Assembly (NCBI GenBank): GCA_030549495.1
Contig: JAUIRK010000292.1
Location: 927,001 to 991,000 of the forward strand
Origin: Nectonema munidae
Lineage: Eukaryota > Nematomorpha > Nectonematoida > Nectonematidae
Length of the DNA: 64,000 nucleotides
Direction of reading: 5' to 3'
In this document: positions 28,301 through 40,300 of the stretch, in pieces
Layout: each line of letters starts with the position of its first letter
Position numbering within the stretch: the first letter of the stretch is position 1
Translations under genes and position numbers: made by a program
Notes under the pieces: model-generated
Told to the model about the DNA's origin: nothing
What the model saw: only the letters and a program-made list of their open reading frames with translations
The model's database searches: none

Positions 28301-31300
28301 ATTAAAAAGTTTCACTTTCTGAAAGTATATTTTTTCAGAATGACATTATAGTCATTGGTGGCCATCGTATTTTTCCATGAATCTCCATTTTAAATGTAAA
28401 AATCTATATTATTTTAAACTTTGAGAACTAAAATTGAACTTTCATTTTGATTTTCCTAAAATTTCAAAAGAAAAAATTCTGATTCTCTTGATTTTACAAT
28501 TAGTAGAGGTATAAATTCAAAATTAATGCTTACTTATTAGCTAACTTTAAACGAAATCACTAAAAATAAAACAGAAATAATATCGGTATAATTTATATTC
28601 CCGCATCTGGATAAATTTAAGCTGAAAATTGAAAAAGACAATTCACGAAAATATATTTTCCAAAATGCCATTTTATTCATTGATAACAAAATTGCAGAAA
28701 CTTCTTCTAGAAGTAGGATTTTTAAATTATATTGTATTTAAAAAATAATGTATTTTTTTTATACATTATATACTTTTGCTTGTTTCTTGCTGTCTCCCGT
28801 GATCATGTCATTAATAGTAGTCGGGTATTACTACGTGTTTTGTATTACACAAACATATTTCTTTGTTTTTTTCTTTTCTCACGTGGTCTTGCGATATCAC
28901 CAATATATGCCATTTTTAGATCTTTTAATGCAAAATAGGATTGAAAAGACAAAAGCGAATTGAAATGGGTATAATGGAAAAAAATTAATTTTGCTATAAA
29001 ATACATATATGTAAATGCGTGATCTTTATTTATCATAAGAGTAATGGAAATATACAAAAAGAATTAGAGTAGAGAGGTTTTAATCTAGCCGTACAACATA
29101 AATTAGGTTGACATTTGATTGGTTCTCTGAATCTATCCCCATCAATAGTAATATGGGTTGTGGCAAGTTTTTTGACACCTTTGCTGCGATCGGTTACAAG
29201 GGGTCTCCTATTCGGGTTTGTGGGCCCCTCAAAAGACAACTTCAAGGTGTATTTAGATGTTTAATGTAAAAACTTTTTGAAACATTTAACACTTTTTTTG
29301 GTATTGCTAAACAGTAACGCAAATAAGAGTTTTATAATCTCAACGAGAACATTTTTTCTATTAAATCAATTTCACGCTAAAACTTTTCTTGAATTAATTT
29401 CTAAGGTATGGGAAGGTAATGCTTGTATTAACCAAGTTTTTTTGAAAAACGAAATATCAAAAACTGAATACAAGAATAACAAATACATACATACAAAATA
29501 TAGGGATGTATATTTTCATTTTAAATACAAATATGCGTCTTTTCTGACATTACATATGTATTATTGGTAGCACATCAAGCTTATTACTTTGGCGTTCCTT
29601 TTTTTCGTTGGAAAATTTATTACTTATGCTCTTTTTTTTTAATTTTACTATTAAAGTCAGATTATTTTATTTTTTAAAAATTAAGGGGTAACCGTGTAAA
29701 ACTAGGACAAATTTTGTTAGCGCCAAGATTACTACGGTTCGTGTAGAGATGGATTAATGAATATCGGGTTCATAACGATAAAACTTTTGGTGACCACTCA
29801 TGATGTTTATTGTTTGACTATAGTTTATATAGGCATTGACTGCAATGCCTAAGCACTTTCTATTACAATAAATATTCGATAGCTGAAACATCATTATGCA
29901 AAGTGCATGATGAATGAAGAAATATTTTTGTTTCTTAGAATATCTTACATTTAAGTTTCATGCTTTGATGCGGCGGCTTCTTTATGAGTTGAACGCTGAT
30001 GTCTGATTTATATTTTGTTTTCTTGGCAGTGTTAGCCCACGTCTTTATTGGGCCTACTTTTTTTTTAGGAATTAAATAGTTTGTATGAGAGTATCGCTCG
30101 TATCACGGTTGAGATATTCCAGCAACAAAGTTTTTTCACTTCCGATAATAATCCAATTTCGTACGATTGTCCTATCAACTTCTTAATTTCCTTTTCCCAA
30201 GTTCATGTTTTATCCGCTAAAACTCACTCTATTTGGCTTGTTGCGCCTCTCATCTCCAGCTTACCAAGTCCAATACAGGTTTTCTTAACTTCTTAATCCT
30301 AAATGCCTCTTAGATGAGCTTCAACGCGCTATGTCCACGTTGGCTCTCTCTCTTTTAATTTTCATTGAAATATTTATCTTTTATCAATGAATTGCTCACG
30401 TGTAAAATACAAATGCATAACTTTTATGCTCAATTTTGTTATATCTCTTAAGAAGCAAGGTTCTATGCTTACTAAACATGATATGACGTAACCAGAACGC
30501 TCCCAAAGCTTCTTGTTTTATTCATAGACTTCATAAATTTTGTATATGGATTGTATTCATTGAACAGTATAGAATTCAGTGATGTTTATATGTTATGACG
30601 GATCGATTTTATGTTTTATTTGCGTATTCTAATAAAAACAAAATCTTGATAGAAAATAGTCGCTGCACAATCTTAACCTAATATATCATCACCTTCTGTC
30701 CTTGGTATAGCGATGAAAAACATACTTTCGCAGTTTAAAAATAATTTTTAAATGAATTTACTTTAGCGTCAAAAGTTTTATTAGAAGTCATTGGAAGACA
30801 CCTCAAATAATTGTATTTCGAAGCCTATCCTCTCACGCTAAACTTTAATATGGAAGTTGATTTTTTAAAACCTATTCACGCTAATGATGTATATTAGCTG
30901 CTGCAAAAATTAAATCGTCTAAATGATTCTAATTATATTGATCTAATTAAGTTTAGAAGCAAATGATATAGGCTGTTCCATATAAGTCTTTGTATGGATT
31001 AAAAGAAACATGACTTTATCGGAAAACACAATTATTTTCTGCACGATATCATCCCTTTTCAAGTAGAAATAAAAAATAGACTTAAAACGTCTATAATGAA
31101 ATTATAGATGCACTCAATGAATTAGGTTTCTGAAAACAAAATAGGATGATAAGCCATTTTAAAATAAGTATTCTATGATTATCTCAAATTAAAAAATGAT
31201 TGCCGTTTAAAACGTTATTAAGGGATCCTTTAAAAAGCATAAATTTCTTCCAAAGACGTTCCCTTTTTTAGTCTTAAATGAAAGACTAAACTGGCACAAC

Positions 31301-34300
31301 ACCTATTCATCGTTATTACTACAAGAGTACCAACTTTCCATTCACTAACCCTTCATTTTTCGATTCATGAGATAGCGAAATCTATGGGCCAACAAAAACC
31401 GTAATATGCTTTCTTGGGAGATAAAAACAGTATACATGAATCAAACAACACATTCTATATGTCTTCGCCAGTGTAAGAAAAATAGGGATTTTTGTATCTT
31501 TTAAAATTTCCGCTTGAAAAATGTATGAAGTCGCGTCGAAATTAGTCTTATTTTTCAATAAATTCTTCTTCCTTTTAAACTCTATTGCCAAAATCTTATT
31601 ACAACAATTAATTTTGTAGTTTTTTTAACGTGAATAATGATAAATTTTTAGTAAATTACTTCACCACCTTCTGCGCTAATACTTAAAAAATTATACTACG
31701 ATGAATGCTAACATGCACGGCGTGTTATTATCTTCTATATACTTTTGTGCTTGTAATTTTCATTAATTTTTTAGGGAAAAATTTTACGTTTTGCAAGCCA
31801 AATTCTTGAAAGTGGCACTAATTGGGCTACAAGCTCTCTAAGCAAACTTGAAAAAGAAAAAAATGTTCAGAGAAGCACTTCCTTACTTGGACATCAACCG
31901 TTTCTATCCCTTGTTTTGACCTGTCTTGAAGGTGCATTTGCTTATTTGTCATTAAAAATGTGAAGAATGTAAAATGTACTTTAATTTATGCTCTGAAAAA
32001 TACTTTTTGAAAGTACAGTTTCTCTAAGTTTGATTTATGAAAATACACTTCTTCATTATTGCCATCAATTTGACCGATTTTAAATCAATTATTCCTTATA
32101 AACCATAGGTTTTTGAAAACTACTTTTTTTTAATTTTTCTACATAATTTTATTCATTGAGTTTTATATAATTTGAAGCAGACACTTTTTATTTTTTATAA
32201 ATTTTACATGAAAGTTCATTTTTTGCATAATCTACTAATCAAAAAGAAGGCAAGAATTTTTATTCCATAATAAATTTTTGCGACTTTTTTGAATTCTTTA
32301 ACCTTAGCAGGACGGAACTTTTTAGAGCAACACTAAGGACGGTTAATGGGAGTTTTACTCCAATTTTTAAAAAAAGTATATTTCTTTTTTTTAATAAAGC
32401 TTTAGCATATCAAAGTCCTTTTAAGAATGTTTTTGTTCAGTTTGATATGTTTCCATGTTTTTTATACGAAAAAAATCAAAAAACTTATTTTAGAATTAAC
32501 GCCATCTATAATAAAAAAAGAGTTTGTTTTAGTTAACGTCATCTATAATAAAAATAAAAATTGCATTCGAACTTCCATAACGTTTACACTTATTAGATAT
32601 ACATATCTAAGAAAAATTTTTAAATTCATCTATTATATTATTTGTTAAATTATTTCAACAAACGCTACTTCATATGCAAAAAAGACATATTAATCATAGA
32701 TTAATATTTAGTTTTTTTCAAATATATAAAAAAAATGAACTAACATTTATTCAACTATTATAAAATACAACACACAAGTATTATAATAAAAAATTCGTAA
32801 ATATTTACAATTATTATGTGTTTCTGCATTTTTTACACATAAATAAAGTATGGCTTTTACAAATGAATTTTCCACATACACTGCATTTTCGTGTTCCCCT
32901 TTTTCTTGGCTTACAATCAATAAAAGAGCAATATCCTCGTTGAACTGATGTATTTGGGTTCTCGTCAACATCAAAAAACCCGTAAAAAGATAATAAGTTT
33001 CTGGTAGATAAGCGAGTAAATGAACTTTGACTTCTAATCAAGATGCATTTTTCAGCTAAAAGTAGAGAAAGGTGTTTTATAAAGCATTTTCTTCCTCCTC
33101 TTGAAACTGACGGGTATGCATCTGAATCATTAGCTCTGATAATTACCCAGCTATTATTAACTGCAATATCAAGAAAATTTGTAAAAATTGCAACTGGCCA
33201 ACGTCTAGAAGACTTATAACAGCTGTAATTTCTTGCCATTCTGTTAAAAACATTCACTCCAGATTTAAACCTATTATAATCTAGAATAGTTTGAGGCTTT
33301 TTTCTGGGCCCAAGAGTATCTATTTGTGATAGATGTTGACTAGATAAAACATAGACTGGTTTGAAGTTTTTTTTAGAATGTTTTTCCGGTATATAAACTG
33401 TTAACGAAGAGGTTTCTGAATACAAAAATCTACTCTCACAATCATTCAAACCCAGACCTTTAAATGCGCTGGACGGACTACATGCGGCATGAACCTTCTA
33501 TTACTTCTTACCGTACCACAGATTGTATAGTTTTGATTTTTGGCCCAATTACACAAATCCTGGGACATGAAAAACCTATCTGCATAAATACCAATACCGG
33601 TCGGTAAGCAAGAAATATTTACCAATCTTTTTACTATATTATTGGGTTTAAAATGATCCCTGTCCACTAAACCACTTTCATAAATTTCGCTACAAAAAAC
33701 AAAAAAACTGGACGAGTCTACACAGTGATAAATTTTCATACCATATCGACCTGGCTTGGATGGGTCGTATACTTTTATAGGTGACCTGCCTCTATACTTG
33801 ACGAGCTGCTCGTCAATTGTAACGCAATTAGATGGTGACCAATATTTATGAAAGTTTTCGAGGAAAAAATTTTGTAAGTATCTTATCGGAGCTAATTTAT
33901 CTGAACTATTTCTTGTAGTTCTTGAATCAAATCTTATAAAGGTACGAATAAGAATGAATACGTCTCTACTGATTGCAGCTTTTAAAAAAGGGGTTCCATA
34001 CTTTTCAGAAAAAAGATGTTTGACATCAATCTGCTGATCTTTAGACTGCCCAATGTAAAGAATACAGGCTAAGTATGCTAGCAAATGTTCCATTGAAAAC
34101 CTTTCATATAAACTTTTGAGGTTCTCCAACAAACAATTAGGACTTCTACAAAAAAATTTAACTAAATAATGTTTTCTAATAGAAAATTACTTGTAGTTTT
34201 CTTCGATTCTTTCTTTTGTGCAGACAAAAATATGGTTCAAAAGAGATTCAGTGAAAAAAAGATTAAACATTTTCAAAGGATCTTTCAAATTTTTTGCCGT

Positions 34301-37300
34301 ATCTTTTGGACCTGGTCTACTTGAGATGATATTAGTTGATGATCTTCTTCCACAAATCTCTCGCGGTTCCCAAAAAAATTGGGTTCCATCTGGTGCTACA
34401 AGGGACACATCTTCGCAAAGAGCCGTTTCTTCATCGCTTGAATCTGTTTGCCCATCGCTATCAACTGAATTTTGAATTTCATATTCACTATTTGAAAAAA
34501 CGTCAGAACCAGAGGTTTCTCCTTCATCACTACTTGTATAAAAACTTGAGGAGCTCATAATAAAATTTTGCGAAGTAACTTAGGAAATCCAAATGAAGAT
34601 TGTCAAGAAATGGAAGAATTATTACACATACACAAATAAAGCAAGAGAGAGAGTTTTGTGTAATCTATACGCTTTTCTTCACTATTCATTCATGCCAAGG
34701 AATTATTTACCAAATGTCGTGAGAAAAAAGATAACAAATGCATAGACAATTATATATGGTTCGTGTAGTCAATGGAACAATTGAGGTCACTCTAGCCGCA
34801 TGCGTATTCTCGATAAAAAATCAATATCAAGTAAGAGTTCTTTGTGTTTGAAATCATATTTTGATTTATTTCTGCGTTGTATGATGTGTCTTTTATTACC
34901 CAGATAATACCATGACACAAATTCAATAAGGAGTCCATTCTCTTCATTTTTTATTCAAGTACGCAACCATGCGCTGTTCAACAAATCGATCTAAAAAGCT
35001 TATCTAATTTTTTTAATCTTTTTTACTTTTTATAAAATATTTTGCACTGTAGAAAAATAAATTTATGAAAACAAAGTTTTGAATATTGAACAATATAGTT
35101 TTTTTCACAAAACTACATATTCGAACGCTTGTTTGTTTTGTTATTAGCTAATAATGAAAGACTTGCTATAATACCCAAAGCGAAGGAAATAATAGAAACA
35201 TGATTTTCGAACGTCATGTGTTTCAAAAATAATCCTCAGAAAAAATTCTAAATTTGAAATCCACTTCAAATTTATATTTTTATAACTTGTTTAAGGTTAC
35301 AACTTAAGTTTTTCATAAAAACATATTAATTTTAGATGGCGTTAAATTTAAATTTCGTATAAATTACTATAAATATTTTTTCATGTGGTGAAAATTTTAT
35401 ATTTCTTTTTATCTTTAAAACCCATTAAAAAAAATAAAATACCACCACGTTAGCATATCGACTAGCTATATTTTTCTATCAGAAAAAGAGATTTTAAATA
35501 TTTACTAGCCAAAAAAAGCCCTACTCCGTCCTTCTAAGGTTAATCATATTTCCTCGTAAAATGTTTTAAAGCAGCGTTATTCAAACTGTGGGTCCCGACC
35601 CTTCATTTGGTCGCGTGAAAACTAAAATGGGTCGCGACAAAAAAGAAAGGACATCAAGGGAGAGCAAAGTGAAGAAAATCTAAAAGTTTTATTCATACAA
35701 ATAAATAAAGCGATGTGCAGATCATAAAAAAATATACATATAAATTGTCGATGCTGAATAAATGAACGTAGTGATCAGAGTTTGCCTTATTACACTTTAA
35801 GTATTATGGGTCGCGATGCGAAATGTGCTTCTTGCCATGGGTCGCAGTAAAATAAGTTTGAAAAACGGTGTTCTAAAGAATTCTAAAAAATAGATTATTG
35901 TAAAACATATTTTAAATGAGATTTTTTTTAAGATTTCCTATTTTTTGATTTATTAGAACATTTTATTATTGATACCAAACATATATATATATATTGTATT
36001 AATAAATTTAATTGATACTTACGAAAGAATTTTCAATGGGCCTTTTTATAGCACAGCTTAATGTATAAAAAAATATAAAACTTTATTTATTTAATGATAT
36101 ATTAAAAAAATCTGATCTTTTTTCTAATCATTATGAACCAATGATAGTAAAATATTTGAGAATGTATTGAAATGATATCATTTTTTTATTATCACATCGC
36201 TTCTAATCTATTTTTCTCTTTTTTTGGTTTAATGATTGTTATACTATTGTCAGTATTGAATAAGGAAAAATATAACAAGAGCACTATGTTTTGTTTCTGC
36301 GAAACTCATCTTTCACAAATTGATCACATTTAAATGATTTATTATTTATTTATTTCACCCATACAATAATTTTTTAATGAAAAGTTCTTTCCTATCATTT
36401 TTACAATAAACACACTTTTCTTGTGAACTCTCCAAAAAATTTCAAGTGGCTTAAACCAGAGATCACTACTATAAAAATAGTTATTTATGTATATTAAAAT
36501 GTAACCTAGTCTAACCCTAAATTTCGGGCGTGAACTCAATTTTTCTTTTGCGTACGGTCAAAGGTGAAAGATGATTCTGTAGAAAAGAGACATATATATC
36601 CCACTTTGATTTTCCTTCAATGCCTTCCCATATTCTGTAAGCTTTATAGATCAACTTAGGCCAATGTGGTAAAGTTGTAAATCAATATCTCAAAACATAA
36701 TTACATGTATTTTACTTGCATGCCTCCTAATTCTTGTATCATATCTCTTTTATAATCATATTCTTTTATTTAGGAACAAGCTACATTCCGTGGTGCCGAT
36801 TTTTTGTCCTGGTTTTCTTCCTCCGAAGAATTCAAATGTTTTTACGGTTAGGTAGTGCTCTGGCGACCCGATTCTAACCTTGTTAGTAATCAAACTATCA
36901 CTAGACATTAAGATTGTTTCCCAAATTGGGAGCGTTCGCGTTAGGATTGTATCGTTCACTCAGCTGTATTTATATATTTGTAACATAAATTCATGTAAAA
37001 TAATATATATAACAAGGCATAGCTATGCAGTAACAAGGGCCGGTAGGCGTTTAGTGGGATGGAAAGTCCAGATAGACCTGGACTCAGCATTCCGGGCGAG
37101 CTGCGATATCCGAAAGGATGGGTGCGAACGTCACAAGCACCTTAATAAACTAAATGTATTCTACTAATAAAATTTTGGTAATAAATCTTAAATTAACTTC
37201 AAGTAATTCTCGATTTCGTTGTAAACTGTTTCTATTTATATTATAAACCAAAACTTAAAAAATTTGCCTCACTTATTTTCCCCTATTATGTTTGTATTGC

Positions 37301-40300
37301 AATGTGGATACAATAAAATATCAAATATGTTACTATATAGAATGAATGCGCTGTGAACATATATTATGTTCTGGTGTGTTCTACTTTGTGTGTAAGACCA
37401 CATTGAATATAATGCGAAGTTCTGCGAGTGATAATCGTTCTTTTACGGAAAATCACGTATTAAGTTATTTGTTAATCAGTTTGTTTTGAGTTATAAATCG
37501 TTTAAATTAGGTCAAAATGAGCAGCGAGAAGCACTACTATCGAGTCTTCACTCTCAGCTTTCTTCCTGTGTGAGCAGCATGGCAGATGTACGGGCGCACC
37601 TCCTTTCTGATGAGAAGCAGCTCAAAGAGTCTATTGCTAATTCATGCGAACTTAGGATGTCTTTGGTGGGCTTTATCTTTGATATCATTATATCTTCTCC
37701 CAATTTAATCAGTGACTGGAGTATCTTGATTACTCAAATTATTTCCAACGAAATTGTTTGGTAAGCTTTCACCCATTTTTCTTTCAAATCACATATTATA
37801 TAATCTAATCATTTTTTCCATTTAAAATCCGAAGCAAAGACTCAAAGGCATCCTTTTATTACACCCTCTTTGACATGCTGTCCACTTTGGTGTACAGCTC
37901 TTATGTTAATTTCGACAATTCTATTTCATCTTCGGCAGCTGACTTTTTGAAAAGGGTAAGTGCTGAAGAAGCCTGCAATTCCTTTTTCACGCCCTGCACC
38001 TTCGCCAGCGAAGAATCCAAGAAGACGTATTTAAATGTTTGCAAGAAGATCAGGGTACTAATATTGTTAAGCCTTTCCTTTCCAATCCATATACCTCTCT
38101 TTTATTAGAAAGAGATAGCAGAGAAAGCGAATAATGAAAGTATTGAATTTGTCAAAATTCTTTTGCCCATTCCCAGGATATCAGAAACGCTCGTTTCATG
38201 CAATCCCCGTAACAACGACAAGATGTGGCAGGGAATGGTAATAAATCTTCTCAAAATAGGAAGCATCTCGTTTCTTTATTTTGGACTTTTTAGGGCTTTG
38301 AAGTAAATGATAAAATTTTGGTTAATCCGTGGGATTTGATCGAGGGAATTAAATACCCAACGCTCTCGTGGTCTTGGTTTGGAGCTAACAAATGTGAAAA
38401 ATTTGCAATAAAATATCATAGTCAATTTTCGGAAGCCTTTTATCATTCCCATAGTTTGGTTAGGTCGGCAGGATACTTCCTTCAAGAACCAGAGAATTTG
38501 CCTATGAAAGAAGCACCTGTTGAAGAACATCAGATAAACAAACAAGCCGTAAGATATCATTTTTGAAAAGTTTAAATTCACTCTACTGTCTTTATCTTTA
38601 GGATAGCACTAAGCCCAAAGATTCTTTTGAAGTTTCACAACCACCACCTAAGAAAACCAAAACTACAAGGAAAAAAAGACAAAACAGAGCATCTACCACT
38701 TCAAATTCTGGTGCGTCTAGACTCAAGGTAGGTAGTGAGACGCTTTTCCCTGAAAGTATTTTATTTTTTCATGTTTAAGAGTCCTGTGGCGCCTAACCCC
38801 AACTACATCGATCCCATGATGATGTGCGCAGTACAAAATAATTGGTATGACCAAGTTACTCCTCCCGTGCAGCCAAATGTGCCTTATTACGCACAACAAG
38901 GTAAGATGTTTCTCTTCCTCACTTCTATGTTTATTGTGTTTCAACGAATCTAGGCATGAATCAGTATGATCGTCAAATACCGAACAATAAAATTTCCAAT
39001 CAACAAAACATTCGCATGAGACAACCGACACCGCAACAACAGTACATGCCGTACAATCACCAAGCTCCCTATCCTTATAATCAACCTCAGCGTGTTTCCT
39101 CCAATCCAATAAATATGGGGCGGAGTGCTGGGCTGAACCAATCAATGTACGGCAACTCTGTCAGATCTGGTAATTATTTCCTAAATTCAGCAGCATAAAA
39201 GATTGTTTAGAGGTATATAGGAACAAAATTTTTGGGTTTCTACCAGAACGGGATTTTTTAGGATCCTTAAAGTTCCTACTCGAAACAAAATGAAAAAACT
39301 TGCCTATAATTTTGGTAGAGTTTAACTTTTTTCTGCATCTAATTTAAGAAAATTAAGTTACTTTTTCATATGGTTTTATTTATTTATAGATCGTCTTTTG
39401 TAGATTCTAGAAAGAAGGAATACTTTTTGACTGAAAAGTGTAAAGTGATCACTTTGAACTATGGTATTAAATATAGTCTAAATAGGATTAAAATTTAATG
39501 GCTAGAACTGTTGTTGAACGTTTGAAAACATAATATAACGTGTATTCATTTAACCAAAAATTAAATCATAGAACGACCAATTTATTTAGGTTATTGAAAA
39601 AAAGAGACAAAATAAAATTTTAAATGAAAAAATAGGATGTAAAAGAAATGATTTAAAAGTCATATATTTTGAATATTTAAAAATTAATATAAAAACTTTA
39701 TTTAAAAATAAAAATATTAGAACTCTGAATTCAATCTTATAAAATACTCCGTTAATTTTAAATGTTTTCAATGACATACCTGCTCGTTCTGGTGTTAAGA
39801 GACTTTTAAATGATCAATATCTAAACTTTTAAACACATTTAGACCTAGATCTTTGGAAAGTAATTGTCTGATAATCTTCTTCAATGAGTTTTTATATTGC
39901 TTAGACTCTTTTTATTTTATGGAAACTGGTGCTTTATTGTACTTGAAAGGATTTGTCTTTCCAATTTGTTGTGTTCTTAACACTTTTTAAAGAATGTATT
40001 CTGAAATCTCTCCTCGATTATTCTCTTCCTCACTTCTAGGTTTATTGTTTTTCATTATTGATGCTTCTTAAGAAATTGAGATTCTCTCCTTCCATCTAAA
40101 AACGTGAGCATAATTTAATTACTTCGGATTCTTGTTGTTGCTTTCCCATCAGATATCGTATATTGTCTCCGTCTCATCCCGCTTCCTACTTCTCTCTCAG
40201 TAGAACTACCTTCTATCGCTTGTGCCACAAATATTTTGAAAAGTGGTCTGCTGTTACGTGCTTGCTATACCAGCAACACTTATTTTCAAACGAATTCTTT

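Larger units (their letters stand above)
32302..35539 (-). mobile_element. piggyBac transposon, 3.2 kb, nearly intact, TTAA-flanked
   Basis: Terminal inverted repeats CCTTAGCAGGACGGA (left) and CCTTAGAAGGACGGA (right, reverse complement) are each bordered by TTAA (32298-32301 and 35540-35543), the target-site duplication of piggyBac. The transposase gene is on the minus strand at 32814-34558. The element is antisense within a 5.6-kb MED12 intron. Fourteen of the fifteen terminal bases are alike and there is one visible frame break, so it is relatively young. The left subterminal region carries a second partial copy of the end motif (ACTAAGGACGGTTAA). Confidence 0.93.

Noticed and set aside
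28732-29570. Several open frames of 68-97 codons
   Set aside because: AT-rich composition, dominated by Phe, Tyr, Ile and Leu, no family match, and lying within a MED12 intron.
32427-32648. 73-codon plus-strand frame near the piggyBac left end
   Set aside because: AT-rich, low-complexity and inside the non-coding subterminal region of the element.
34218-34560. Plus-strand frames over the piggyBac transposase start
   Set aside because: Antisense to the acidic N-terminal exon of the transposase.
37021-37145. Self-cleaving ribozyme (hammerhead or HDV-like) in the SINE-like tail
   Set aside because: No CTGATGA-type hammerhead core and no convincing HDV double pseudoknot; simple stem-loops explain the pairing.
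38723-39145. 140-codon minus-strand frame over MED12 exons
   Set aside because: It is antisense to well-supported MED12 coding exons and crosses their introns; no family resemblance.
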